Positions 9,081 to 19,600 are shown, numbered from the stretch's first letter. The stretch is 64,000 nt of DNA from Prevotella sp. P6B1 (GCF_000702825.1 NZ_JNKF01000011.1:310001-374000); one strand, 5' to 3'. Translations and numbers: made by a program. The notes: generated by a model not told the origin, from the letters alone.

Positions 9081-9701
9081 ATGAATAGGGAGGAGAAATT
9101 TGTAATTACAATCAGTCGTCAGTTCGGTACAGGCGGACATGAGATTGGTGCGGAAATTGCCCGAAGACTGAATGTAAAACTGCTGGATAAGCAGATTTTG
9201 AATGAGGTGGCTAAGCGCAACCAAGTAGTAGAAGAAGCCATGGAAAAGATTGAAACACGTAATCCGCTTTGGCGGGATGATTTTACCGATTTCTATCGTA
9301 ACTACATGGCGAAAGCGGAATACGATGGTGCAGAGCAGGATCAAACCAGTCACGAGTTGTTTGACGCCCAGTGTGCTGCCATTAAACAGATAGCCTCGAA
9401 AGAGAGTTGTGTGATTGTGGGGCGATGCGGATTCCATATTTTCGAGAATCATCCCAATTGTCTGAAACTGTTTATTCACTCGAGCGAGGACTGCCGTAAG
9501 CGTCGAATTGCTCAAAAGTACGGTCTCGATGTGAGAGATGCGGCTGCGATGGTAGTGGACAATGACTATAGTCGTGAGCTGTACACGAAGACATTTACAG
9601 GCAAGGATTGGACCGATGCACGTAACTATGATATCTCGCTTGACGTACGAAAATTCGGCATAAACGGTGCCGTTGACTTCTTAATGAAGTGTATTGAATA
9701 G
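9081..9701 (+). CDS. Cytidylate-kinase-like family protein
   Basis: A 206-residue P-loop kinase of the Cytidylate_kinase2 type. The N-terminal ITISRQFGTGGHEIG is the family's modified nucleotide-binding loop, and LLDKQIL and SCVIVGRCG are conserved core segments. These proteins sit beside the canonical Cmk in many Bacteroidota and Firmicutes; the true substrate is not established. It has its own promoter and stands alone between the FAD dehydrogenase and pheT. Confidence 0.85.
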   Translation: MNREEKFVITISRQFGTGGHEIGAEIARRLNVKLLDKQILNEVAKRNQVVEEAMEKIETRNPLWRDDFTDFYRNYMAKAEYDGAEQDQTSHELFDAQCAAIKQIASKESCVIVGRCGFHIFENHPNCLKLFIHSSEDCRKRRIAQKYGLDVRDAAAMVVDNDYSRELYTKTFTGKDWTDARNYDISLDVRKFGINGAVDFLMKCIE

Positions 9702-9716
9702 ATTTTGCAGGAAAAA

Positions 9717-9748
9717 TTTGTGTATATACCAATTTTTTGCTACCTTTG
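9717..9748 (+). promoter_or_regulatory. Promoter of pheT
   Basis: TTTG (9717-9720), 20 nt, TACCTTTG (9741-9748); start codon at 9793. Confidence 0.72.
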
Positions 9749-9792
9749 CATCCTGAAATTTCGAAGATAGTAATTACTAAAGAATTGGTATA

Positions 9793-12255
9793 ATGAATAT
9801 TTCCTACAAATGGTTGAAGGAATACGTGGATTTCGACCTGACTGCACAGCAGGTTGCTGATGCTTTGACATCAACAGGTCTGGAAGTCGACGCATTAGAA
9901 GAAGTACAGAGTATTAAAGGCGGTCTGAAGGGACTTTATGTAGGTAAGGTGCTTACCTGTGAGGCCCATCCAAATTCAGATCACTTACATGTGACAACGG
10001 TTGATCTGGGTAAGGGAGAACCATCGCAGATTGTATGTGGTGCACCTAATGTTGCCGCAGGTCAGAAAGTAATCGTGGCAGATTTGGGCTGCGTGCTCTA
10101 CGATGGTGATCAGGAGTTTGTTATTAAGAAAAGCAAGTTGCGTGGTGTGGAGTCAAATGGAATGATCTGCGCTGAAGATGAGATTGGTATTGGCACCGAC
10201 CACGCTGGTATTATCGTGTTGCCTGAAGATGCTGTGGTAGGTACGCCTGCTGCAGAATACTACCACCTTGAGAGTGATTGGCTGATTGAGGTAGATATCA
10301 CTGCCAACCGTGCTGATGGTTTGAGCCACTGGGGAGTTGCGCGCGATCTTTATGCCTGGTTGAAGAGTAATGGCTATGAGACTAAGATGCATCGTCCTGA
10401 TTGTTCGAAGTTCGTGGTTGATAATCACGACCTGCCTATTGAGGTGAAGATTGAGAATACTGAGGCTTGTAAGCGCTATGCTTGTGTGAGTGTGAAGGAT
10501 TGCGAAGTCAAGGAGAGTCCTGAGTGGTTAAAGAATAAGTTGAATACCATCGGACTACGTCCCATCAACAATATCGTTGACATTACCAATTATGTGATGA
10601 TGGCCTATGGGCAGCCCTTACATACCTTTGATGCTGACATGGTAAAGGGGCATCAGATAGTAGTAAAGACTATGCCCGAGGGCACTCCATTCCAGACTTT
10701 GGACGGCGAGGAGCACAAGCTGAGCGACCGCGATCTGGCTATCTGCAATGCCGAGGACCCCATGTGTATTGCCGGCGTTTTCGGTGGTAAGGGTAGCGGT
10801 ACTTACGAGACTACCAAGAATGTGGTGCTTGAGAGTGCCTATTTCCACCCAACATGGATACGTAAGAGCGCACGCCGCCACGGACTTAGCACAGATGCTA
10901 GCTTCCGTTTTGAGCGTGGTGTTGATCCCAATGGCACCATCTATGCCCTGCAGCAGGCCGCTATCCTGTGCAAGGAACTGGCTGGCGGTAAGGTGAGCAT
11001 GGAAATTGTGGACGTGTATCCCGAGAAGATGGAGAATGCCGTAGTAGATCTCTCATATCAGTATGTTCACGGATTGGTTGGTAAGGAGATTCCAACCGAT
11101 AAGATCAAGGCCATCTGCGAGAGCCTGGAGATGAAGGTGCTCGAGGAGACTGCTGAGGGCCTGAAGCTGGAGATTCCTGCTTACCGTGTGGACGTTACCC
11201 GTCCTTGCGATGTAGTAGAGGATATCCTGCGCATCTACGGATATAATAATGTAGAGATTCCAACCCAGCTGAAGGGTAGCCTGGTAATTAAGGGCGACGA
11301 AGACCAGAAGCACAAGCTGGCTAACATTGTAAGCGAGCAGCTTGTAGGCGAGGGCTTTAACGAGATTCTGAACAACTCGCTCACCAAGGGTGCTTACTAC
11401 GAAGGGCATAATGCCTACGCTGCCGAGAACTGCGTAAAGATTATGAACCCACTGAGTACCGATCTGAATGTGATGCGCCAGACATTGCTGTTTGGTGGTT
11501 TGGAGAGCGTACAGCACAATGTGAACCGCAAGCGCGGAAACCTGCGATTCTTTGAGTTCGGTAACGTATATACTTTCGATCCCGAGAAGGCTAACCTCGA
11601 CGATCCTATGCAGGCTTACAAGGAACAGTATCATGCTGCCCTGTGGCTCACAGGTAAGCGTGTTGAGGGCAGTTGGGCTCATGCTAACGAGGAGAGCAGC
11701 TTCTACGAGCTGAGCGCCTACGTTGAGAATATTTTGCGTCGTATCGGTGTTAAGCCCGGTATGATTGTTCGTAAGAAGAGCGAGAACGACATCTTCTCGG
11801 CCGGTCTTACTATCGAGAACCGTGGAGGTAAGAAACTCATCGAGATGGGGATTATTACCAAGAAGCTGCTGAAGCTGTTCGGACTGGATGCACCTGTATT
11901 CTATGCAGAATTGAACTGGACTGCGTTGATGAAGGTAATTAAGAAGAACGAGGTGCTTTATACCGAGGTACCAAAGTTCCCGGCCGTTAGTCGCGACCTG
12001 GCTCTGTTGGTTGACAAGAGTGTAGAGTTTGCTCAGATTGAGCAGATTGCTCGCCAGACCGAGAAGAAGTTGCTGAAGAAGGTTGAACTGTTTGACGTTT
12101 ATGAGGGTGACAAGCTTCCTGCAGATAAGAAGAGCTACGCCGTGAACTTTATCCTCCAGGACGAGGAGAAAACCATGGGTGACAAGCAGATTGAGGCCAT
12201 CATGAACAAGCTTATAGCGCAACTCAAAAAGCAGCTGAATGCGGAACTGAGATAA
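9793..12255 (+). CDS. pheT: Phenylalanyl-tRNA synthetase beta subunit
   Basis: A 820-residue beta chain of the alpha2-beta2 synthetase that charges tRNA-Phe. Domains in order: N-terminal tRNA-binding OB fold (about 40-150, VLTCEAHPNSDHLHV), B3/B4 editing region (about 210-390), B5 DNA-binding-like domain (about 400-480), a catalytic-like core, and a C-terminal ferredoxin-fold anticodon-binding domain (from about 725, VPKFPAVSRDLALLVD). The length is typical. pheS is not adjacent, which is normal in this phylum. Confidence 0.97.
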   Translation: MNISYKWLKEYVDFDLTAQQVADALTSTGLEVDALEEVQSIKGGLKGLYVGKVLTCEAHPNSDHLHVTTVDLGKGEPSQIVCGAPNVAAGQKVIVADLGCVLYDGDQEFVIKKSKLRGVESNGMICAEDEIGIGTDHAGIIVLPEDAVVGTPAAEYYHLESDWLIEVDITANRADGLSHWGVARDLYAWLKSNGYETKMHRPDCSKFVVDNHDLPIEVKIENTEACKRYACVSVKDCEVKESPEWLKNKLNTIGLRPINNIVDITNYVMMAYGQPLHTFDADMVKGHQIVVKTMPEGTPFQTLDGEEHKLSDRDLAICNAEDPMCIAGVFGGKGSGTYETTKNVVLESAYFHPTWIRKSARRHGLSTDASFRFERGVDPNGTIYALQQAAILCKELAGGKVSMEIVDVYPEKMENAVVDLSYQYVHGLVGKEIPTDKIKAICESLEMKVLEETAEGLKLEIPAYRVDVTRPCDVVEDILRIYGYNNVEIPTQLKGSLVIKGDEDQKHKLANIVSEQLVGEGFNEILNNSLTKGAYYEGHNAYAAENCVKIMNPLSTDLNVMRQTLLFGGLESVQHNVNRKRGNLRFFEFGNVYTFDPEKANLDDPMQAYKEQYHAALWLTGKRVEGSWAHANEESSFYELSAYVENILRRIGVKPGMIVRKKSENDIFSAGLTIENRGGKKLIEMGIITKKLLKLFGLDAPVFYAELNWTALMKVIKKNEVLYTEVPKFPAVSRDLALLVDKSVEFAQIEQIARQTEKKLLKKVELFDVYEGDKLPADKKSYAVNFILQDEEKTMGDKQIEAIMNKLIAQLKKQLNAELR

Positions 12256-12290
12256 ATGGTAAAATGTAAATAGTAAAATAGTAAATTAAT

Positions 12291-13028
12291 ATGGGAAGAG
12301 CATTTGAATATCGTAAAGCTACAAAGCTGAAGCGATGGGGCCATATGGCCAAGACATTTACAAAGATTGGTAAGCAGATTGCTATCGCCGTAAAGGCAGG
12401 CGGTCCAGAGCCCGAGAACAATCCCGCACTGCGTGCTATCATTGCTAACGCAAAGCGCGAGAATATGCCAAAGGATAACATCGAGCGTGCTATCAAGAAT
12501 GCTATGGGTAAGGACCAGAGCGATTACAAGGAAGTGACTTATGAAGGATACGGACCTCATGGAATCGCAATCTTTGTTGAGACCCTTACCGATAACACAA
12601 CACGTACTGTGGGTGATGTTCGTTCGGTATTCAACAAATTCAATGGTAATCTGGGAACTCAGGGATCTCTGAGCTTCTTGTTCGATCACAAGTCTGTGTT
12701 CACTTTCAAGAAGAAGGATGGACTGGATATGGACGAAATGATTCTCGACCTGATTGACTACGGTGTAGAGGATGAGTATGATGAGGACGAGGAAGAGAAC
12801 AGCATTACCATCTATGCAGATCCTTCAAGCTTTAGTGCTGTGCAGAAGCATTTGGAGGAGAATGGATTCGAGGTAACAGGTGCTGAGTTCACCCGTATTC
12901 CTAACGATCTGAAAGACGTGACTGCCGAGCAGCGCGAGACCATCGATAAGATGGTTGAGAAACTCGAGGACTTCGATGACGTTCAGACCGTTTACACAAA
13001 CATGAAACCTGAGGAGGTTGCAGAATAA
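12291..13028 (+). CDS. YebC/PmpR family protein
   Basis: A 245-residue YebC-family protein. The MGRAFEYRKATKLKRWGHMAK start and the acidic loop near residues 160-172 are characteristic. Members act as transcriptional regulators or, by more recent work, as ribosome-associated factors easing translation of difficult motifs. It follows pheT after 35 nt of A/T-rich repeats (AAATAGTAAAATAGTAAA) and is probably in the same transcript, which fits a translation role. Confidence 0.92.
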   Translation: MGRAFEYRKATKLKRWGHMAKTFTKIGKQIAIAVKAGGPEPENNPALRAIIANAKRENMPKDNIERAIKNAMGKDQSDYKEVTYEGYGPHGIAIFVETLTDNTTRTVGDVRSVFNKFNGNLGTQGSLSFLFDHKSVFTFKKKDGLDMDEMILDLIDYGVEDEYDEDEEENSITIYADPSSFSAVQKHLEENGFEVTGAEFTRIPNDLKDVTAEQRETIDKMVEKLEDFDDVQTVYTNMKPEEVAE

Positions 13029-13034
13029 GAAAAG

Positions 13035-13066
13035 AAAGTCCCTCGCCATGTGGTGAGGGACTTTTC
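13035..13066. terminator. Bidirectional terminator between yebC and the lipoprotein gene
   Basis: A perfect 10-bp stem AAAGTCCCTC (13035-13044) / GAGGGACTTT (13055-13064), extendable inward by four pairs, with A-rich flank on the left and T-rich flank on the right. It serves both converging genes. Confidence 0.9.
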
Positions 13067-13067
13067 T

Positions 13068-13451
13068 TTAATAATCTTTATCAGTGAATACTACATCCAG
13101 AAGAATTTTCTTCGGGTCCTTTTCGGAGTGGTAGGTATAGGCGAAGCGGAACTTCGCATCCTTATATGCCTTGACGGCCGTGCTATTCTTGAGTGACTGC
13201 TTCAATGTATTTACGGCTTCGTCCTTGTTCAGATTGGCATCATCTGCTACACCGGTCAATCTGTAATAGTAGTGTACAGTACGTGTATCACGCTCAAATG
13301 TTAGACTATCGATGATGGTGGTCTCGTCCATTGCTGTGGGACAATGCTTGCGTGTGTAATCCTTGGCGTCGCGCTCTGCACGATCCTCGAGTGACTCCTG
13401 ACAGGCTGTCAATAATATGGCGAAAAATGCCAATATCCAATACTTTTTCAT
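13068..13451 (-). CDS. Small lipoprotein of unknown function
   Basis: A 127-residue protein with a lipoprotein signal peptide: MKKYWILAFFAILLTAC, lipobox LTAC with cysteine at residue 17. The mature part is charged and ends with FTDKDY; no known domain was recognised. I use the ATG at 13451, since an upstream in-frame ORF extension would precede the signal peptide and pass through the promoter. A -7 box TATCTTTG lies on the minus strand at 13474-13481, giving a leader of about 20 nt. It is divergent from lepA. Confidence 0.8.
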   Translation of the reverse strand: MKKYWILAFFAILLTACQESLEDRAERDAKDYTRKHCPTAMDETTIIDSLTFERDTRTVHYYYRLTGVADDANLNKDEAVNTLKQSLKNSTAVKAYKDAKFRFAYTYHSEKDPKKILLDVVFTDKDY

Positions 13452-13473
13452 AATGAATGCTTTTTTTTGGCTG

Positions 13474-13481
13474 CAAAGATA
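13474..13481 (-). promoter_or_regulatory. -7 box of the lipoprotein gene
   Basis: TATCTTTG on the minus strand, 22 nt before the ATG. A matching -33 TTTG at the usual spacing is not seen. Confidence 0.5.
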
Positions 13482-13522
13482 CAAAAAAAAGCAAAAATAT
13501 GCGATTTCTGAGACTTTTTTTA

Positions 13523-13530
13523 TACCTTTG
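13523..13530 (+). promoter_or_regulatory. -7 box of lepA
   Basis: TACCTTTG, 23 nt before the lepA ATG. The -33 region is not a clear TTTG. Confidence 0.55.
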
Positions 13531-13553
13531 CACTTTAAAGCATAGAATCTACA

Positions 13554-15335
13554 ATGAATCATATAAGAAATTTCTGCATTATAGCCCATATTGATCACGG
13601 GAAATCTACTCTGGCCGACAGACTGTTAGAGTACACTAAGACAATTCAGGTGACTGAGGGGCAGATGCTCGATGATATGGATCTGGAGCGTGAACGTGGA
13701 ATCACCATTAAGAGTCATGCCATCCAGATGGAATATACTTATCAGGGAGAGAAATATATCCTGAACCTGATTGATACCCCAGGACACGTTGACTTCTCAT
13801 ACGAAGTGTCTCGTTCTATTGCTGCTTGTGAGGGTGCGTTATTGGTTGTTGATGCTACTCAGGGTGTGCAGGCTCAGACGATTTCTAACCTCTATATGGC
13901 TATTGATCATAATCTAGAGATTATCCCTGTCATTAATAAGATTGATATGCCCAGCGCTATGCCCGATGAGGTGGAGGATGAGATTATCGATCTGATTGGA
14001 TGTGATCGCGAGGATATTATCCGCGCTTCAGGTAAAACCGGTGAGGGCGTTGAGGAGATATTGAATGCTGTGGTAGAGCGTATCCCACACCCTGTGGGTG
14101 ATGAGAAGGCACCACTTCAGGCGCTCATTTTCGACTCTGTTTTCAATTCCTTCCGTGGTATTATTGCGTACTTTAAAATTGTAAACGGCTCGATTAAAAG
14201 TGGCGACCATGTGAAGTTCTTTAATACAGGTATGGAGTATGACGCAGATGAGATTGGTGTGCTGAAGATGGATATGATACCCCGCAAAGAACTGAAGACA
14301 GGCGATGTGGGATATATTATCAGTGGTATCAAAAACTCGAAGGAGGTTAAGGTCGGCGATACCATTACCCATGTGTCTTTACCTTGTGATAAAGCTATTG
14401 AGGGCTTCCAAGAGGTTAAGCCCATGGTGTTTGCCGGTGTTTATCCTATTGATCCTGCTGACTACGAGAACCTGCGTGCCTCACTTGAAAAACTACAATT
14501 GAATGATGCATCGCTCACATTCATGCCCGAAAGCTCAGTAGCGCTTGGATTTGGTTTCCGTTGCGGTTTCCTTGGATTGCTCCATATGGAGATTATCCAG
14601 GAACGATTGGACCGAGAGTTTGATATGGATGTAATTACCACTGTGCCAAACGTTAGCTATATGTGCTATACCAAGCAAGGTGAGGTTAAAGAGGTGCACA
14701 ATCCTTCAGGCCTTCCGGATTTGACTCTGATCGATCATATCGAGGAGCCCTATATCCGTGCTTCTATTATTACTGCTGCCGATTTTATCGGCCCCATCAT
14801 GACACTCTGTCTTGATAAGCGTGGTGAGTTGCTCGACCAGCAGTATGTCAGTGGAAACCGTATCGAATTACATTTTATGTTGCCGTTGGGTGAGATTGTG
14901 ATCGACTTCTACGATAAGCTTAAATCTGTATCGAAGGGATATGCGTCATTCGATTACCATATCGATGGCTTCCGTCCCTCGAAGCTCGCAAAGCTGGATA
15001 TCCTGCTTAATGGCGAACCCGTGGATGCACTATCAACGCTGACGCACCAAGACAATGCAGTGACTTTTGGTCGTCGTATGTGTGAAAAACTGAAGGAGCT
15101 GATTCCGCGTCAGCAGTTTGACATAGCTATCCAGGCTGCTATTGGTGCTAAAATCATAGCCCGTGAGACTGTGAAGCAGGTACGTAAGGATGTGACTGCC
15201 AAATGTTATGGTGGTGACGTGAGTCGTAAGCGTAAGTTGTTGGAGAAACAGAAGCGTGGCAAGAAGAGAATGAAGCAGATCGGTAATGTGGAAGTGCCGC
15301 AGAAGGCTTTCCTCGCAGTATTGAAATTGGACTAA
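13554..15335 (+). CDS. lepA: Elongation factor 4 (back-translocase)
   Basis: A 593-residue GTPase that acts on stalled ribosomes. G1 loop AHIDHGKST (residues 11-19), G3 DTPGHVDF and G4 NKID are intact, followed by EF-G-like domains and the LepA-specific C-terminal domain ([26 protein letters not shown]). Length is standard. The next gene follows after 16 nt on the same strand. Confidence 0.98.
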   Translation: MNHIRNFCIIAHIDHGKSTLADRLLEYTKTIQVTEGQMLDDMDLERERGITIKSHAIQMEYTYQGEKYILNLIDTPGHVDFSYEVSRSIAACEGALLVVDATQGVQAQTISNLYMAIDHNLEIIPVINKIDMPSAMPDEVEDEIIDLIGCDREDIIRASGKTGEGVEEILNAVVERIPHPVGDEKAPLQALIFDSVFNSFRGIIAYFKIVNGSIKSGDHVKFFNTGMEYDADEIGVLKMDMIPRKELKTGDVGYIISGIKNSKEVKVGDTITHVSLPCDKAIEGFQEVKPMVFAGVYPIDPADYENLRASLEKLQLNDASLTFMPESSVALGFGFRCGFLGLLHMEIIQERLDREFDMDVITTVPNVSYMCYTKQGEVKEVHNPSGLPDLTLIDHIEEPYIRASIITAADFIGPIMTLCLDKRGELLDQQYVSGNRIELHFMLPLGEIVIDFYDKLKSVSKGYASFDYHIDGFRPSKLAKLDILLNGEPVDALSTLTHQDNAVTFGRRMCEKLKELIPRQQFDIAIQAAIGAKIIARETVKQVRKDVTAKCYGGDVSRKRKLLEKQKRGKKRMKQIGNVEVPQKAFLAVLKLD

Positions 15336-15351
15336 AAACAAACGATAATCT

Positions 15352-15951
15352 ATGGCAAATGTTAGCTTGACAACAAGAGATGTGGCACGTGAATTAGCCC
15401 GTCGATACAGTACAATGACGCATGATGAGCTCGACTTGCTCGAGAGCATTCTTGTTCCAATGAAATTCGCCAAGAACGAGTTCGTTCTGAAAGAAGGCGA
15501 GGTATGTACTAACATTTATTGGGTGGTACGCGGATTGGTGCGTCAGTATTACTTCAAAAACGATAAGGAGTTGACCGAATATATGGCGACAGAGAACAAC
15601 ATCGTGATGTGTATCGAAAGTTTGTTCCGTGAGCAGCCTTCACAGTTGCAGATAAAGGCGCTCGAGCCTACTATTCTTATTGCCCTGCCCAAGGCAGAAC
15701 TGGAGGCTGTGGCTATGAAAAGCGTGAATATCCAGATACTGTACCGTAAGATTCTTGAGGAGAGCCTGATTCTTTCACAGCACCATGCTGACATGTTGCG
15801 CTTTGAGAGTGCGCAGGACCGGTACCAGAAATTGGTAAAGAATCAGCCGCAATTGGTACTTCGAGCTCCCTTGGTTTATATCGCCAGCTACCTGCAGATG
15901 ACCCCTGAGACACTCTCAAGAGTACGTACTGCAGCGCTGATGGAGAAATAA
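15352..15951 (+). CDS. Crp/Fnr family transcription regulator
   Basis: A 199-residue regulator with an N-terminal cyclic-nucleotide-binding-type beta barrel (about 30-120) and a short C-terminal helix-turn-helix whose recognition part reads ASYLQMTPETLSRVR. No iron-sulfur cysteine cluster like that of Fnr is seen. The effector is unknown. It follows lepA closely (16 nt) and converges on the ABC gene, with only 6 nt between stops. Confidence 0.88.
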   Translation: MANVSLTTRDVARELARRYSTMTHDELDLLESILVPMKFAKNEFVLKEGEVCTNIYWVVRGLVRQYYFKNDKELTEYMATENNIVMCIESLFREQPSQLQIKALEPTILIALPKAELEAVAMKSVNIQILYRKILEESLILSQHHADMLRFESAQDRYQKLVKNQPQLVLRAPLVYIASYLQMTPETLSRVRTAALMEK

Positions 15952-15957
15952 AAACGA

Positions 15958-17394
15958 TTAATTCTTTTTCAGATAGAGTGAGTTATCGATACAATTCGGT
16001 AACTCATTTTCATAATGGGTTACGTAAATTAGCGTACGGTCTGGATTTTCGTACATATAACGGTCAACGATTGATTTGACCAAATTGCGGTTGCACAGAT
16101 CAAGCCCATGAAGAGGCTCATCAAGAATCAGTAGGTCGGGACTCTTGACAAAAGCGCGCGCCAAGAGGACCAGACGTTGTTCTCCGCTCGAGATCTCGAG
16201 AAATTTGCGATCGGCCAAGTGTTTTATGCCGAATAAATTCATCCATTCGATACATATCTGCTTCTCAACCTCAGTAGGCTTGAAATATAGTCCTACAGTG
16301 TCTTTCAGACCGCTGGCCACAATCTGGATTGCTGGGATATTCTGCTTATAGCTACGATGCATTTCTGGTGATACATAACCAATATGCTTCTTGATATCCC
16401 ATATGCTTTCGCCTGAGCCACGCTTATGACCAAACAGTGAGATATCACATGCATAGCTCTGTGGATTGTCGGCACAAACCAGAGAGAGAAGGGTAGACTT
16501 GCCGGAGCCATTCTGACCTGATAGTGACCAATGTTCACCCTTGAGGACCACCCAGTTAAGATCTTTCAGAATGGTTCGTTCACCATAGCGAATAGTGACA
16601 TGGTTGAACTTGATAATTTCCTGTGGGAGTGGGGGAATGACATCCTTGCAGATATCCTCGATAGCCAGAGGACAGCGTTCGATAGGAAATTCGGTCTTTA
16701 CCTTGATATCGGATACAAAGCGTAGCTCATTTAGTTTGATGACACGGGTAACAAACTCGGGAATCTCGTTCATCTTAGATAGCACTAAAATTATTTGCAT
16801 ATCCTGTTCCTTAGACAACTGAAGAAGTAATTCATTGACTTGGTCACGAGTTTCAGCATCAAGTCCAATAAAGGGGTTCTCGATGATGAGTACGCGAGGT
16901 CTGGTAAACAGGCTTGCTGCGAGTTTGAATTTGCGCAGTTCGCCACTGCTCAGCAGGATGATATATTTATCAAGCAGTTCATCGAGATGGAAAAGTTTAT
17001 AAATATGCTGTTGGAAAGCACGGCGTTCAGGGGTGTCTTCGCCTGATAACAGGAAGGCTTCTTCAAGTTTATTGCCAACGGTTGGTGTATCCTCGTCAAT
17101 TTCCGTTTGGTTCCATCGTTGTTGTAGAAAGTATGTCCGGTCGTTGTCACCACCGTATGTATCACGAAATGTGATGTGTTTGATGTTGTTATAGGGTTCG
17201 TCGAAAGCATAACTTATCATATCCGGAAATACGGGATGGCGGCCGGTGATCATATCGATTAGCATACTTTTTCCGCCGCCATTACGGCCAACAATAGCTA
17301 CATGTTCTCCTTCGTCAAGCCAAAAGTCAACAGGTTCTGCCAAACTCCATTCTGGCTTGCGTGCTATAGCATTCTTTAATTCGATGATCCTCAT
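15958..17394 (-). CDS. Tandem ABC ATPase (ModF-like)
   Basis: A 478-residue cytoplasmic protein with two complete ATP-binding cassettes and no membrane domain. Walker A motifs are GRNGGGKS (K42) and GQNGSGKS (K299); signature motifs are LSSGELRKF and ISSGEQRLV; Walker B segments are VLIIENPF and LLILDEPL. The first Walker B has Asn after Glu where Asp is less usual. The layout matches ModF/PhrA-type proteins; substrate or role is unproven and no permease gene is adjacent. Its ATG overlaps the ruvC stop (ATGA), so the two are translationally coupled. Confidence 0.85.
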   Translation of the reverse strand: MRIIELKNAIARKPEWSLAEPVDFWLDEGEHVAIVGRNGGGKSMLIDMITGRHPVFPDMISYAFDEPYNNIKHITFRDTYGGDNDRTYFLQQRWNQTEIDEDTPTVGNKLEEAFLLSGEDTPERRAFQQHIYKLFHLDELLDKYIILLSSGELRKFKLAASLFTRPRVLIIENPFIGLDAETRDQVNELLLQLSKEQDMQIILVLSKMNEIPEFVTRVIKLNELRFVSDIKVKTEFPIERCPLAIEDICKDVIPPLPQEIIKFNHVTIRYGERTILKDLNWVVLKGEHWSLSGQNGSGKSTLLSLVCADNPQSYACDISLFGHKRGSGESIWDIKKHIGYVSPEMHRSYKQNIPAIQIVASGLKDTVGLYFKPTEVEKQICIEWMNLFGIKHLADRKFLEISSGEQRLVLLARAFVKSPDLLILDEPLHGLDLCNRNLVKSIVDRYMYENPDRTLIYVTHYENELPNCIDNSLYLKKN

Positions 17395-17954
17395 ATTTTT
17401 CTTTTAGATACTTTCTCTTGATTTTTATTAATAAAGTCTTTCCAACCACGATACTTCACAGGACTTTCTGGACGCCCCATCTGTAGAAAGTGGCAGTAGG
17501 CTGCTGCCAAGGCGTCGGTAGCATCCATATACTTGCCCATCTCCTCTGAAGGTATTTTCAGAAGTCTCTGAAGCATTCCTGCTACCTGTTCTTTTGAGGC
17601 CATTCCATTGCCCGTTAGTGCCATCTTAATTTTCATCGGGGCATATTCATGAATGGGGACTCCATGATGGACGGCGGCTGCTATGGCAGTTCCTTGAGCG
17701 CGACCTAACTTCAGCATAGATTGGACATTCTTGCCGAAAAAGGGGGCTTCGATAGCCATCTCGTCGGGCAGGAAACCATCAATGATACTGGTTACGCGCT
17801 CGAAGATATGACCTAATTTCAAATAGGCATCTGGAAATTTCCGCAGATCGATAACTCCCATCGTCATCATTTGCGCTTTCCCGTCGATGACCTTCAGCAG
17901 TCCGTAACCCATCAAATTCGTTCCAGGATCAATGCCAAGTATTATTTTTTCCAT
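17391..17954 (-). CDS. ruvC: Holliday junction resolvase RuvC
   Basis: A 187-residue endonuclease that cuts Holliday junctions made by RuvAB. The first catalytic aspartate is D9 (LGIDPGTN); the IEAPFFGKN segment and the C-terminal [12 protein letters not shown] provide the other acidic residues. I use the ATG at 17954; upstream in-frame codons fall inside the promoter. The -7 box TAAATTTG ends only 8 nt before this ATG, so the mRNA should have almost no leader. It is co-transcribed with the downstream ABC gene (4-nt overlap). Confidence 0.96.
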   Translation of the reverse strand: MEKIILGIDPGTNLMGYGLLKVIDGKAQMMTMGVIDLRKFPDAYLKLGHIFERVTSIIDGFLPDEMAIEAPFFGKNVQSMLKLGRAQGTAIAAAVHHGVPIHEYAPMKIKMALTGNGMASKEQVAGMLQRLLKIPSEEMGKYMDATDALAAAYCHFLQMGRPESPVKYRGWKDFINKNQEKVSKRKI

Positions 17955-17962
17955 TTCGGCTG

Positions 17963-17994
17963 CAAATTTACTAATAATATAGCAAAATTCCAAA
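17963..17994 (-). promoter_or_regulatory. ruvC promoter with nearly no leader
   Basis: On the minus strand TTTG (17991-17994), 20 nt, TAAATTTG (17963-17970), then CAGCCGAA and the ATG. It overlaps the divergent promoter of the next gene. Confidence 0.75.
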
Positions 17995-18002
17995 AATATT
18001 AG

Positions 18003-18010
18003 TAATTTTG
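18003..18010 (+). promoter_or_regulatory. -7 box of the D,D-carboxypeptidase gene, 8 nt from the ATG
   Basis: TAATTTTG followed by CACACGAA and the ATG at 18019. No clear TTTG is seen at -33, where the sequence overlaps the ruvC promoter. Confidence 0.55.
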
Positions 18011-18018
18011 CACACGAA

Positions 18019-18966
18019 ATGAAACATATAGGTACTATATTTGTTACATGGATGCTACTATTGTTTGTGGCATCGTGCAGATCAGGACAACGTGAGGATA
18101 GCGATATTACCCCAGAACAGGCCCGACTGATGGCTGTTAGTCATATTGATAGTACATCGTTGATGATGTTTGTAAATACAGATACGGTACAGGGGCGCAC
18201 GAAACTCGATTCTCTCAGTGCTGATGCTTGGATGCTGGTGGACGATTCGACAGGTATCATTATCAGTCAGAAAAATGCATTAGAGCGTCGTTATATGGCA
18301 TCAATCACAAAGATGATGACCTGTCTGTTGGCGTTGGAAAATGGCCGGTTAGCGGATAGTATAGAGATTACCAGTGATGTTTTTATTAATAAGGATTCAC
18401 GTGTAAGATTGGGTGATGAATATCTGATGAACGACTTATTATACGAGATGATGATGATTAGTGACAATGATGCTGCTTATGCGTTAGCAAAACAAGTGGC
18501 GGGCGACACGTTGCAGTTCTATGATATGATGAACCGTAAAGCTATGTATCTGGGTATGGATAGTACACATTTTGCCAATCCGAATGGTATGCCTAACGAT
18601 AATAACTTCAGTAGTGCTGCTGATTTGATAAAACTTGCACGCTATTGTATGCGTGATAGTGCTTTTGCTGTCATCGTTGGTACTGCTGAGAAAAATATAC
18701 CGCTAACGGATGGTCGCTATCTGGCTTGTCGTAACTCCAACGCTTTACTCCATACGTATGAAGGTTGTACTGGTATCAAGACAGGTTATACCCGTCAGGC
18801 TGGCTATTGTTTGGCCTCATCGGCTACCAGAAGTGGAATTTCTTTAACACTGGTACTACTGAACAGTCGCACGTTTAAAAGTAGGTTTATAGAATCGGCT
18901 GCACTTTTGGATTATGGTTTCCGAGTGATGCAGGCATACTATCAAACGAAATCTATCGTACATTGA
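18019..18966 (+). CDS. D-alanyl-D-alanine carboxypeptidase (S11-type), lipoprotein
   Basis: A 315-residue penicillin-binding-protein-like serine peptidase expected to trim the terminal D-Ala of peptidoglycan stem peptides. A lipobox (LFVASC, C20) indicates anchoring in a membrane facing the periplasm. The three active-site motifs are present: S95-I-T-K98, S148-D-N and K254-T-G. There is no C-terminal membrane anchor helix of the DacA type; lipidation replaces it. Its 3' end overlaps the converging M15 peptidase by 14 nt. Confidence 0.92.
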   Translation: MKHIGTIFVTWMLLLFVASCRSGQREDSDITPEQARLMAVSHIDSTSLMMFVNTDTVQGRTKLDSLSADAWMLVDDSTGIIISQKNALERRYMASITKMMTCLLALENGRLADSIEITSDVFINKDSRVRLGDEYLMNDLLYEMMMISDNDAAYALAKQVAGDTLQFYDMMNRKAMYLGMDSTHFANPNGMPNDNNFSSAADLIKLARYCMRDSAFAVIVGTAEKNIPLTDGRYLACRNSNALLHTYEGCTGIKTGYTRQAGYCLASSATRSGISLTLVLLNSRTFKSRFIESAALLDYGFRVMQAYYQTKSIVH

Positions 18967-19600
18967 ATTCGAAATGCTGGTAGTCTTTCTTGGTTCGCCA
19001 AGCACCGCCCCATATAAAACCATATTTTGTGAATAGTTTGTAACACAAATCGTTACGTGTAATTTTGTAAGGGAATTTTGCTGTGCGCTCAATGTATTTC
19101 CTAGCATTTGCGGGCTCTACAATCTGACTGCCATCTTTTTTACTATAACGTATATAAGGATTATAAAGTGGATTGATATCTACGGCTAATCCGCGGGCAT
19201 GTTTTGACAGATTTTTAGACTCCGAGATGTTTCGATAACAGAAACAGCTAGTGTTATTGGCGCGCATCTGGCGCTCGTCGTCGGCATCGTACACATCGGG
19301 CAGACGCATCTGTTGGATAGGATAGTGCGCCTTATACAGTTCGCTGAATATCGCCAATAGTTTTTCTGCTATCAACTTATTGCAAACCATTTCGCCCACA
19401 TGGGTGCGACCTTCAAGGTCGATATGCGAGATTCTGAGGTAGCGCAAATCGCTGCGTTTGATGTAAGGATTTTTGTTCCAAGTTTTACCCTGCATGGTTG
19501 CCCATATGCTATCGGGGATAGCGGAAGAGGTAAAAATCTGGCTTTGCGCGCAGATAGTGCTGCAAAGCCAGATAGTAATTATTGATAATAATTTCTTCAT
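18953..19600 (-). CDS. M15-family zinc D,D-peptidase, secreted
   Basis: A 215-residue protein with a signal peptide (MKKLLSIITIWLCSTICAQS) and a peptidase M15 fold. Zinc ligands H134 and D141 (SKHARGLAVDINP) and H209 (YQHFEF) are intact, so it should be active on D-Ala-linked peptidoglycan peptides. It has no sequence relation to the S11 enzyme it converges on, so two different chemistries for a similar bond sit tail to tail. It starts 3 nt after the stop of hppA on the same strand and is likely its downstream partner in a transcript. Confidence 0.88.
   Translation of the reverse strand: MKKLLSIITIWLCSTICAQSQIFTSSAIPDSIWATMQGKTWNKNPYIKRSDLRYLRISHIDLEGRTHVGEMVCNKLIAEKLLAIFSELYKAHYPIQQMRLPDVYDADDERQMRANNTSCFCYRNISESKNLSKHARGLAVDINPLYNPYIRYSKKDGSQIVEPANARKYIERTAKFPYKITRNDLCYKLFTKYGFIWGGAWRTKKDYQHFEFNVR

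Noticed and set aside
11053-12222. A 389-codon minus-strand ORF opposite pheT
   Set aside because: pheT is complete and conserved; the antisense frame is Leu-rich without motifs.
15352-15951. A truncated Crp-like regulator
   Set aside because: The short C-terminus includes the helix-turn-helix and is typical in length for Bacteroidota Crp-like proteins.
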